The position numbers and the translations under genes were made by a program. Positions 6,489-12,512 of a DNA stretch of 12,512 nucleotides are shown here, piece by piece (the first letter of the stretch is position 1; each line of letters starts with the position of its first letter). The stretch is from an uncultured Lachnospiraceae bacterium (GTDB lineage: Bacteria; Bacillota; Clostridia; Lachnospirales; Lachnospiraceae), in contig CAJUIM010000111.1 of NCBI GenBank assembly GCA_910586275.1, forward strand, positions 1 to 12,512, written 5' to 3'. Under the pieces are notes generated by a model, which searched no databases, was not told where the DNA came from, and saw only the letters and a program-made list of their open reading frames with translations.

Positions 6489-9400
6489 CTATCTGGGCAC
6501 CTCAACCATAATATATGCTTCCACAATATCCAGTTCCTGCATCTGATCAAAGTTTTCGAATACTAAACCGCACTCATATCCCGCCTTAACTTCCTTTACG
6601 TCATCCTTAAATCTCTTCAGCGAAGCCAGCGTGCCTTCATAAATCTGTGTTCCTTCCCGTGTAATCCTTACCTTACAGTCTCTCTGGAATACGCCGTCCA
6701 GCACATAGGAACCTGCAATGTTTCCTATTGCAGAAGCTTTGAAAAGCTGGCGTACCTCCGCATGGCCGATTACCTTTTCCTCAAAGACAGGATCCAGCAT
6801 GCCCTTCATAGCGGATTCCACATCCTCGATAGCCTGATAGATGACCTTATAAAGCCTGATATCCACGCCTTCTCTCTCCGCAATTGCCTTTGCCATGGCA
6901 TCGGGCCTTACATTAAAGCCGATAATAATGGCAGAAGATGCGGACGCAAGGGACACATCCGACTCAGTGATGGCACCGACGCCGCCATGAATGCATTTCA
7001 CCACGACTTCCTCATTGGACAGCTTCAGCAGGCTCTGCTTCACAGCCTCCACGCTTCCCTGTACGTCGGCTTTGATAATCAGGTTCAGTTCTTTCAGGTT
7101 GCCCGCCTGTATCTGCGTAAAGAGATCATCCAAAGACATCTTGGCTTTAGTATCTTCCAACATTCTTTCTTTATTCTGTGCCAGATAAGTTTCTGCGTAA
7201 GATTTTGCGGTTTTGTCATTTTCATGGGCAAGGAATACTTCCCCTGCACTGGGCACATCGGACAGACCCAGAATCTCCACCGGCGTAGACGGAAGGGCTT
7301 CTTTCACTTTCCTTCCCTTATCATCGATCATAGCCCTTACCTTCCCGTGGCTTGCCCCTGCGGAAATAAAATCTCCTACATGCAGCGTGCCTTTCTGCAC
7401 AAGAACGGTGGCCACCGGCCCTCTTCCCTTATCCAGTTCCGCCTCAATGACAAGGCCTCTTGCCTGTCTCTTTGTATTCGCCTTAAGTTCAAGGATCTCC
7501 GACGTAAGGAGTATAGTCTCCAGCAGTGTGTCAATCCCTTCCCCCGATTTTGCGGAAACCGGCACAAATTCCGTACTTCCGCCCCAGTCCACAGGGATCA
7601 GTTCATATTCCGTCATTTCCTGCTTCACCCGGTCTATATTTGCATTCGGTTTATCCATTTTATTCACGGCAACGATAATCTCTATCCCTGCCGCTTTGGC
7701 ATGGTTGATTGCCTCCACCGTCTGCGGCATGACACCGTCATCCGCCGCCACTACCAGAATGGCAATATCCGTGGCATTGGCGCCACGCATACGCATTGCC
7801 GTAAATGCCTCGTGTCCCGGCGTATCCAGAAAAGTAATCTTCTCGGAACCTACCCGAACCGTATAGGCGCCGATATGCTGCGTAATGCCTCCGGCTTCCT
7901 TGTCGGTTACATTGGTTTTCCGGATGGCATCCAGAAGAGAAGTCTTCCCGTGGTCAACATGGCCCATGACGCAGATGACCGGCGGTCTCTTTGTCATATT
8001 CTCTTCATCTTCCTCATCCTCTTTCAGAAGTTCCTCAATTACGTCTACCTTGACTTCCTTCTCGCAGATAATGTCATATTCTATCGCCACATTCTCCGCC
8101 TCTTCATAAGAAAGTTCGGAATTTACCGTTACAATCTGTCCCTGCAGGAACAGTTTCTTAATAATCACCGACGGCTGCATCTTCATCTTATCCGCCAGTT
8201 CCTTAATAGTCAGCGACTCGGGAATCACGATTACCTTAATCTGCTCTTCCTGTACCTCTTCCGCCTTCTTCTCCGGCTTGATGAATCTTCCCGCCTTGTT
8301 CTTGCCGGAAACCTTTACGTCGTCCTCTTCGTAAATAAGATCCTTCTTGGAACGCTTATCCCTTTCCTGACCAATTCTGCGCTTTTCTTCATCCCTGTGC
8401 TTTTCCTGATCCTTGACCGGGCTCTCCGGCACGAATCCTTTAGAGGCCGGAGACTTTCGGAATTTATTGTCCTGCCCTCCATTGCCTCTGTTAGGGCGGT
8501 CATTATTTCCGTAAGGGCGGTTACCGCCTTGGCCACCGCCAGAATTGCGCCTATCCCCTTGATTACTTTCAAAAGGCCTGCGATTTTGCCCATCCGTCCT
8601 TCTGCCGTCTCCCCGATTCTCATTCCGGTTATCCTTCCTATTGTCTGTTCTCCTTGACTGATCATTGTTTCTCGGCCTGTCTGTCCTGTCCTGCCTCGGA
8701 CGATCCGTCCTGTCCTGTCTTGGCCGGTCCGGACGGTTATCCCGCCGGAAATTATCCGGACGGTTATCCCGCCTTGCGCCGTCCTGTCTTGCGCCTTCTC
8801 TCCGGCCATCCTGCCTGCCGCTCTCACGGCTGTCCTGTCTTGCGCCGTCCTGACGGCTATCCTGTCTGCCGCTCTCACGGCCGTCCTGCCTTGCGCCGTC
8901 CTGTCTTACGCTTTCCTGACGGCTATCCTGCCTGCCGCTCTCACGGCCGTCCTGCCTTGCCGCATTTTCCTGTCTGCCGCCCTGTGCGCCGCCTTGCTTA
9001 GCTTCCTGTGCAGAGTTTCCTTGCGCGGCATTGGCCGATGCCCTTAACGGTTCCTGCTCCATTCTGTTTGCCGCCGTTTCCTGACCATCGGTTTTTACGG
9101 CTTTTGTTTCCGGTGCCGGCTCCGTTTTTCTTGGTTCCGTCTTAGGATTCCTCTTAGGTGTATTGTTGGACGGCGGAATCATCGTTACGGGAGGGGTAGG
9201 CGAAGGAGGAGTCAAAGGCTTAATCGGACGGTGCGGTACTGGTTTCTCTTGGCGTGTTCCCTGCTTTGCATTATTATTCCCCTGCGTCTGCGGTTTTTTC
9301 CCGTTCCCCTGCTGGGGGCGCTGTCCCTGCATCTTGCTGTTCTGGGGATTGCCCACAATAATGATTTTCTTCTTTTTCTTTGGCTGCTCCGCACCCGTCT

Positions 9401-9599
9401 CTCCCGATTTCGCCATAGGTTTCTCCTCTTTCACTTTCTCATTTTTTGTAAAATGCTTTCTCACAAGGGCTATTGTATCCTCCTCGACAGAACTGCTCAC
9501 CGATTTTACCTCTATACCTTTTTCCTGCAAAAAAGCCAATATTTCTTTATTTTGTCTGTCCAATTCCTTTGCCAGTTCATGTACTCTCATTTTCGCCAT
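6489..9599 (-). CDS. infB: Translation initiation factor IF-2 with long low-complexity linker
   Basis: IF2 is the GTPase that places initiator fMet-tRNA on the 30S subunit and promotes 50S joining. The chosen ATG at 9599 (1036 residues) has GGAGG 8 nt upstream; the in-frame GTG at 9605 is too close to that site. Residues 1-50 are the small IF2 N-terminal domain (RVHELAKELDRQNKEILAFL). Residues about 55-430 are low complexity: Lys/Pro/Gln-rich, then Arg/Asp/Gln/Gly/Ser repeats. A second IF2-N domain lies at about 455-515 and an acidic stretch at 526-534. The G domain has GHVDHGKT (546-553), AGGITQHIGAY (569-579), DTPGHEAF (592-599), NKMDK (646-650) and SAKSGEG (682-688), all intact. Domains II-IV follow to the end, including the fMet-tRNA-binding C2 region with KVRITREG and ECGLVFENFD. 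The gene starts 19 bp after ylxQ. Bacterial IF2 is often 700-900 residues; the excess here is in the linker. Confidence 0.98.
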   Translation of the reverse strand: MAKMRVHELAKELDRQNKEILAFLQEKGIEVKSVSSSVEEDTIALVRKHFTKNEKVKEEKPMAKSGETGAEQPKKKKKIIIVGNPQNSKMQGQRPQQGNGKKPQTQGNNNAKQGTRQEKPVPHRPIKPLTPPSPTPPVTMIPPSNNTPKRNPKTEPRKTEPAPETKAVKTDGQETAANRMEQEPLRASANAAQGNSAQEAKQGGAQGGRQENAARQDGRESGRQDSRQESVRQDGARQDGRESGRQDSRQDGARQDSRESGRQDGRREGARQDGARRDNRPDNFRRDNRPDRPRQDRTDRPRQDRTDRPRNNDQSRRTDNRKDNRNENRGDGRRTDGQNRRPFESNQGDRRNSGGGQGGNRPYGNNDRPNRGNGGQDNKFRKSPASKGFVPESPVKDQEKHRDEEKRRIGQERDKRSKKDLIYEEDDVKVSGKNKAGRFIKPEKKAEEVQEEQIKVIVIPESLTIKELADKMKMQPSVIIKKLFLQGQIVTVNSELSYEEAENVAIEYDIICEKEVKVDVIEELLKEDEEDEENMTKRPPVICVMGHVDHGKTSLLDAIRKTNVTDKEAGGITQHIGAYTVRVGSEKITFLDTPGHEAFTAMRMRGANATDIAILVVAADDGVMPQTVEAINHAKAAGIEIIVAVNKMDKPNANIDRVKQEMTEYELIPVDWGGSTEFVPVSAKSGEGIDTLLETILLTSEILELKANTKRQARGLVIEAELDKGRGPVATVLVQKGTLHVGDFISAGASHGKVRAMIDDKGRKVKEALPSTPVEILGLSDVPSAGEVFLAHENDKTAKSYAETYLAQNKERMLEDTKAKMSLDDLFTQIQAGNLKELNLIIKADVQGSVEAVKQSLLKLSNEEVVVKCIHGGVGAITESDVSLASASSAIIIGFNVRPDAMAKAIAEREGVDIRLYKVIYQAIEDVESAMKGMLDPVFEEKVIGHAEVRQLFKASAIGNIAGSYVLDGVFQRDCKVRITREGTQIYEGTLASLKRFKDDVKEVKAGYECGLVFENFDQMQELDIVEAYIMVEVPR
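8646..8978 (-). repeat. Degenerate tandem repeats encoding the Arg/Asp/Gln-rich IF2 linker
   Basis: The DNA is built from short in-frame repeats. CTGCCGCTCTCACGG (plus strand) occurs exactly at 8815-8829, 8866-8880 and 8932-8946 and encodes part of GRESGRQDSRQ. A second family with a 27-bp period includes the segment CCGGACGGTTATCCCGCC near 8729-8746 and again near 8756-8773 (protein RRDNRPD). Spacings are all multiples of 3, so the frame is kept. The encoded region is about residues 208-318, rich in RQDGR, RPRQDRTD and similar units. Confidence 0.85.
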
Positions 9600-9618
9600 G
9601 CTCACTACCTCCGTCTTT

Positions 9619-9924
9619 TTATTCCAATGCTTCCAAATATTTTCTTATGGATTTTGCAAACCCCTCCTCCGTAATCGCTAATGAAGCGCGCACTTCCTTT
9701 CCCATGGCATGCCCCAGTTCCTCTTTCCTCCCGTACCGGAACATAGGCACTTCATAATAGCTGCACATATTCTCAAATAGTTTCACGGTATTGGCCGATG
9801 CATCCTCGCTGACCACTACCAATAACGCTTTTCCCGATTTCACGGCTTTTTCCACCGCATATTCTCCGCTCACCACATTTCTGGACCTGACTGCAAGACC
9901 AAGCAGGGAATATATTTTATTCAT
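9619..9924 (-). CDS. ylxQ: L7Ae/L30e-family K-turn RNA-binding protein YlxQ
   Basis: This small protein belongs to the L7Ae/L30e/S12e/Gadd45 fold, whose bacterial members YbxF and YlxQ bind kink-turn RNA. The sequence MNKIYSLLGLAVRSRNVVSG is typical of the YlxQ start; KSGKALLVVVSEDAS and YEVPMFRYGRKEELGHAMGK carry the RNA-binding and core elements. Its cellular role is not settled. Three starts are possible: TTG 9933, ATG 9930 and ATG 9924. AAGGAG at 9935-9940 lies 10 nt before ATG 9924 but only 4 nt before ATG 9930, so 9924 (101 residues) is preferred, with 9930 (103 residues) the alternative. The gene overlaps rnpM by 8 nt, which suggests coupled translation. infB begins 19 bp later. Confidence 0.88.
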   Translation of the reverse strand: MNKIYSLLGLAVRSRNVVSGEYAVEKAVKSGKALLVVVSEDASANTVKLFENMCSYYEVPMFRYGRKEELGHAMGKEVRASLAITEEGFAKSIRKYLEALE

Positions 9925-10183
9925 ATGCATCAAACTCCTTTTCCAGCTTCCCGTATACCTCTTCCGGGATATTCATCTTGAAGGAACGCTCCAGCCCCTT
10001 ATTTTTCCTCGCCTTCTTCATGCATTCTGCCGAATGGCACAGATACGCCCCTCTTCCGTTCTTCCTGCCTGTTAAATCTAAAGTAATGTCTCCCTCTGCG
10101 GTTTTCAGGACTCTCATCATTTCCTTCTTGCTCTTCATTTCACCGCAGCCTACACATTGCCTCATAGGAATTTTCTTTGCCAT
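9917..10183 (-). CDS. rnpM: YlxR-family protein (RnpM, RNase P modulator)
   Basis: This basic 88-residue protein belongs to the YlxR family (DUF448), which is encoded between nusA and infB in most Firmicutes. The Bacillus member has been reported to bind the RNase P RNA and modulate the enzyme, hence RnpM. Family motifs present are MRQCVGCGEMKSKKEMMRV at 7-25 and GRKNGRGAYLC at 39-49. Four cysteines (10, 13, 49, 54) in a CxxC...CxxxxC arrangement could hold a metal; several relatives have them and Bacillus YlxR lacks them, so metal binding is only inferred. The ATG lies 3 bp after the nusA stop codon and uses AGAGGAATAGGA at the nusA end as ribosome binding site. The end overlaps ylxQ. Confidence 0.93.
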   Translation of the reverse strand: MAKKIPMRQCVGCGEMKSKKEMMRVLKTAEGDITLDLTGRKNGRGAYLCHSAECMKKARKNKGLERSFKMNIPEEVYGKLEKEFDAYE

Positions 10184-10186
10184 GTC

Positions 10187-11773
10187 CTATTCCTCTGCCG
10201 GTTCCCCGTTTTCCGGATCATTGCCTTCCCACGGTTCCGCCTCTTTCCGTTCCGCCTCTTCCGGTGCTGCTTCTTCTGTTTCCGTTTCCCTACGCAGCGC
10301 ACTTTCCGCTTCCGGCCCGTCATATTCCTCTGCATCTGCCTCTGCATCTATGGGCATCTCTTCGCCGGATTCCTCTTCGTCCGATCCTGCTTCGTCATGA
10401 TCCGTCCCGGCCGCTTCCGCACATTCCCCTTCGCCCGGTTCTGCTTCCTCATAGTCCGTCCCGGCCGCTTCCGCACATTCCTCTTCGCCCGGTTCTGCTT
10501 CCTCATAGTCCGTCCCGGCCGCTTCCGCACATTCCCCTTCGCCCGGTTCTGCTTCCTCATAATCCGTCCCGGCCGGTTCCTGCTCTCTATCCTCCGCTTC
10601 TTCCGGTGCCGTCTGCCCCGGTTCCGTCATCTCATCCTCTTCCCCTGACATTTCCTCCGTCTCGTATGCATCCTCTTCGTACTCTCCGTCATATTCATCA
10701 TATTCGTCCAAATAGTCTTCATAACGGAAGCCCGGCGCATCCTTCGCCTGTGTCTCGCTCTTAATGTCAATCTTATATCCGGTCAGTCTGGCTGCCAGCC
10801 GCGCATTCTGCCCCTCCTTTCCGATTGCAAGGCTCAGCTGATAATCCGGTACCACTACCTTTGCCGTCTTCTCATCCGGATCGGCGAATACCGCCACAAT
10901 CTTAGCCGGGGACAGTGCATTCTGAATTAAATTGCCAGGATTCTCATCCCAATTGATAATATCTATCTTCTCTCCCCGCAGTTCTTCCACAATCGTATTC
11001 ACACGCGCGCCGTTAATGCCCACACAGGCGCCTACCGCATCCACATTTGGGTTGTTGGACCAGACCGCCATTTTCGTCCTGCTTCCGGCCTCTCTGGCAA
11101 TGCTTTTGATTTCCACGGTGCCATCCATAATTTCCGTAACCTCTGCCTCAAACAGACGCTTCACCAGTTCCGGATGGGTACGGCTCACTAAAATCCTCGG
11201 ACCTTTAGGAGTATTCTTCACCTCCAGAATATATACCTTAATCCGCTCCGTCGGTTTAAAAATCTCCCCTTTTACCTGCTCGCTCTCATTCATGATGCCG
11301 TCGGCTTTCCCCAGATTAATGCTGATATTCCTGCCCACATACCGCTGCACAATACCGGTCACCACATCTTTTTCCTTTTCATAATACTGATTATAGATAA
11401 CACTCCGTTCCTCTTCCCTGATTTTCTGCAGAATGACATTCTTCGCATTCTGAGTGGCGATCCGGCCGAATTCCTTAGACTTAATTTCCACATGGACAAT
11501 ATCTCCAAACTGTGCCCTTTTGGAAATCTTCTGTGCGGCCTCCAGAGAAATCTGTATACAGTCGTCCTCCACTTCCTCCACCACTTCCTTTTCCGCATAA
11601 CACAGAAAATCACAGGTATCCCTGTCAATTTCCACTTTTATATTATCCGCCTTACCGAAATGGTTCTTGCAGGCAGTGATCAAAGAATTTTCAATTGCTT
11701 CAAACAAGGTTTCCTTGCTGATTTCCTTTTCTTTCTCCAGAATGTCCAATGCCTCCATTAACTCTTTATTCAT
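10187..11773 (-). CDS. nusA: Transcription elongation/termination factor NusA with long acidic repeat tail
   Basis: NusA binds RNA polymerase and nascent RNA, stimulates pausing and intrinsic termination, and takes part in antitermination complexes. Of 528 residues, 1-125 are the polymerase-binding N-terminal domain (MNKELMEALDILEKEKEISK), about 133-198 the S1 domain, and about 200-345 the two KH domains, with GxxG loops in VGINGAR (251-257) and IGKEGQNAR (317-325). The core resembles Gram-positive NusA, which usually ends near 350-400. Here a tail of about 180 residues follows, rich in Glu, Asp, Ala, Gly and Tyr and containing three near-identical 18-residue units with Cys at 415, 433 and 451. 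It shows no clear similarity to the E. coli AR1/AR2 domains. The ATG at 11773 has AAAGGAAAAAGGGA upstream. The gene follows rimP by 41 bp, and a leader hairpin ahead of rimP may let NusA control its own operon. Confidence 0.97.
   Translation of the reverse strand: MNKELMEALDILEKEKEISKETLFEAIENSLITACKNHFGKADNIKVEIDRDTCDFLCYAEKEVVEEVEDDCIQISLEAAQKISKRAQFGDIVHVEIKSKEFGRIATQNAKNVILQKIREEERSVIYNQYYEKEKDVVTGIVQRYVGRNISINLGKADGIMNESEQVKGEIFKPTERIKVYILEVKNTPKGPRILVSRTHPELVKRLFEAEVTEIMDGTVEIKSIAREAGSRTKMAVWSNNPNVDAVGACVGINGARVNTIVEELRGEKIDIINWDENPGNLIQNALSPAKIVAVFADPDEKTAKVVVPDYQLSLAIGKEGQNARLAARLTGYKIDIKSETQAKDAPGFRYEDYLDEYDEYDGEYEEDAYETEEMSGEEDEMTEPGQTAPEEAEDREQEPAGTDYEEAEPGEGECAEAAGTDYEEAEPGEEECAEAAGTDYEEAEPGEGECAEAAGTDHDEAGSDEEESGEEMPIDAEADAEEYDGPEAESALRRETETEEAAPEEAERKEAEPWEGNDPENGEPAEE
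10369..10575 (-). repeat. 54-bp tandem repeat in the 3' part of nusA
   Basis: Three complete 54-bp units (10401-10454, 10455-10508, 10509-10562) differ from one another at only one or two bases. A fourth copy keeps its first 13 bases from 10563 and then diverges; a decayed partial copy precedes the array at about 10369-10400. Each unit encodes 18 residues of the form AGTDYEEAEPGEGECAEA, so changes in copy number keep the frame. Near-identity of the units points to recent slippage or unequal exchange. Confidence 0.95.
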
Positions 11774-11814
11774 TTTCCCTTTTTCCTTTCCGCGTTCTGC
11801 CGCCTACATTTATC

Positions 11815-12291
11815 TTAAAAATCAAGTGCCAGCCTGACCAATGCAAGATCTGCCCTCGCAAAAGTCAGCTCCTTTTTCCCGTTTTCTTCTTCCGTCTCAA
11901 TCACAATGGATTCTGCATCAAAGCTTTTCAAAACACCTTCGAATTCCTTGCATTTCTCTATCGGCTTATAAGTCTTTAACTCCACCCTCTCCCCTATGCT
12001 TCTCTCCAAATGCTTATCCTTCTTCAGCGCCCGCCCAAGCCCAGGGCTGCTCACCTCTAATATATATGAATCCGGAATAAAATCTTTCTCGTCCAGCGCA
12101 TCCGACAAAGCGCGGCTGACCTTTTTACAATCATTGATATCCACGCCGCCCGGCTTATCAATATATGCCCTTAAATAAAAATCGCTGCCTTCCTTCACAT
12201 ATTCCACATCGTAAATCTCTACGCCTGCATTTTCTGCAATAGGCAAGAGCAGCTTTTCCGTCATATCTTCATATGTTTCCCTTCTGGACAT
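11815..12291 (-). CDS. rimP: Ribosome maturation factor RimP
   Basis: RimP binds the free 30S subunit and assists assembly of its head and central pseudoknot region. The 158-residue protein has the N-terminal alpha/beta domain (about 1-85, ending in LEVSSPGLGR at 78-87, the family signature) and a C-terminal SH3-like barrel (about 88-158). Length is normal. The ATG at 12291 has a good GGAGAGGTGAG site a few bases upstream. It is the first gene of the operon, as in most bacteria, and its leader carries a promoter and a probable attenuator. nusA follows after 41 bp. Confidence 0.96.
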   Translation of the reverse strand: MSRRETYEDMTEKLLLPIAENAGVEIYDVEYVKEGSDFYLRAYIDKPGGVDINDCKKVSRALSDALDEKDFIPDSYILEVSSPGLGRALKKDKHLERSIGERVELKTYKPIEKCKEFEGVLKSFDAESIVIETEEENGKKELTFARADLALVRLALDF

Positions 12292-12324
12292 TTACTCACC
12301 TCTCCTTTTCCCTTATATCTTCCG

Positions 12325-12387
12325 GCAACTGCTATCCGCTACTCACAAAAAGAGTGGACTCGCAAGTCCACTCTCATTAACAGTTGC
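12325..12387 (-). other. Long-range 7-bp pairing that encloses the leader terminator
   Basis: GCAACTG (minus, 12381-12387) near the predicted 5' end is complementary to CAGTTGC (minus, 12325-12331) downstream of the terminator hairpin. Pairing would enclose the hairpin in a larger two-tier structure; it does not compete with it. Chance occurrence of a 7-bp match in a leader this size is possible. Confidence 0.35.
12347..12374 (-). terminator. Intrinsic terminator / attenuator in the rimP-nusA leader
   Basis: A perfect 10-bp stem (AGAGTGGACT with AGTCCACTCT, 4-nt loop at 12361-12364) is followed on the minus strand by UUUU and then GUGAG. The plus strand has no U run after the stem, so it works in the operon direction. 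It lies between the predicted promoter and rimP, about 22 nt from the predicted transcript start, so most polymerases would have to pass it to express the operon. The short U run suggests a partial, factor-dependent terminator. NusA-dependent leader attenuation of the rimP-nusA operon is known in Bacillus subtilis; the same logic here is inference. Confidence 0.75.
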
Positions 12388-12402
12388 ATATTATCTTTTT
12401 TT

Positions 12403-12431
12403 ACTATAGCATTGCATAAAGGAAATTGCAA
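12403..12431 (-). promoter_or_regulatory. Probable sigma-A promoter of the rimP-nusA-infB operon
   Basis: On the minus strand TTGCAA (12426-12431) and TATAGT (12403-12408) are separated by 17 bp; TATAGT differs from consensus at one base and is preceded by TGC, an extended -10 motif. A-rich tracts upstream (about 12432-12455) could act as an UP element. The predicted start falls in an A run near 12396, giving a leader of about 105 nt before the rimP ATG. Confidence 0.75.
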
Positions 12432-12512
12432 GCATTTTTTGGTTGTTTTTTCAATACTTGGTAACAGTTCAGCCTGAATGTTGTGTTGAGAGGCGGACGC
12501 ACGGGAGGGATT

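Noticed and set aside
6401..6550. Longer start for rbfA at 6550
   Set aside because: The extra 50 residues do not resemble RbfA and would overlap infB; the ATG at 6400 gives family length and has an upstream purine-rich site.
7995..7997. Internal ATG just before the IF2 G domain, as a start for a short IF2 form
   Set aside because: Short IF2 forms exist in E. coli, but here the upstream purines come from an acidic coding stretch and no well-spaced ribosome binding site is evident.
6762..8657. 631-codon open frame on the plus strand opposite infB
   Set aside because: It is a shadow of infB codon use: low-complexity, no recognisable domain, no ribosome binding site seen, and infB motifs on the other strand are unambiguous.
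8646..8978. Repeat cluster considered as a CRISPR array
   Set aside because: Units are short, degenerate, in frame with IF2 and have no unique spacers of constant length.
10348..10560. Basic 70-residue frame (RKQNRAK repeats) and several plus-strand frames over the nusA repeat
   Set aside because: They exist because the 54-bp repeat unit, a multiple of 3, has no stop codons in those frames; the acidic nusA frame continues an intact NusA protein.
12390..12512. Minus-strand frame open from the window edge into the rimP leader, possibly the end of an upstream gene
   Set aside because: The translation shows no recognisable protein ending, and the frame runs through the promoter; probably chance.

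Overview
The window looks like chromosomal core DNA from a Firmicute of class Clostridia, most likely Lachnospiraceae. This is inferred from the gene order, the Gram-positive style ribosome binding sites and promoters, and the protein sequences; no database search was possible. All supported genes lie on the minus strand, so transcription runs from high to low coordinates. Base composition looks roughly balanced inside genes and AT-rich between them. No mobile element, CRISPR array, rRNA or tRNA was found.

Layout in transcription order. Positions 12432-12512 hold nothing I recognise. A sigma-A type promoter (12403-12431) leads into a leader of about 105 nt that contains a strong hairpin followed by a short U run (12347-12374). 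Then comes the conserved translation/transcription operon: rimP (30S maturation), nusA (transcription elongation/termination), rnpM/ylxR, ylxQ (L7Ae-like), infB (IF2), rbfA (30S maturation), an nrnA-type DHH phosphoesterase, truB (tRNA pseudouridine-55) and ribF (FMN/FAD synthesis). Gaps are short and several junctions overlap or abut, as expected of one transcript. No terminator is visible after ribF. A Na+/phosphate cotransporter with a C-terminal PhoU-like domain follows after 87 bp, and a long hairpin with a U run (1406-1454) ends the unit.

A separate monocistronic unit follows: a secreted peptidoglycan endopeptidase (signal peptide, two SH3-like domains, NlpC/P60). It has a perfect TTGACA-17-TATAAT promoter and, just downstream of the predicted start site, a TGTAAC-N5-TGTAAT direct repeat that matches the WalR box of the cell-wall stress regulon.

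The genes serve ribosome assembly (RimP, RbfA), translation initiation (IF2), transcription control (NusA), RNA turnover and modification (RnpM, NrnA, TruB) and flavin supply (RibF). The notable features lie within this conserved frame: a probable attenuator ahead of nusA, a 54-bp tandem repeat that builds a long acidic NusA tail, an Arg/Asp/Gln repeat linker in IF2, a hairpin between infB and rbfA, and the WalR-like site. I do not see a wholly new multigene system; the best candidates for new biology are these regulatory sites and low-complexity tails.
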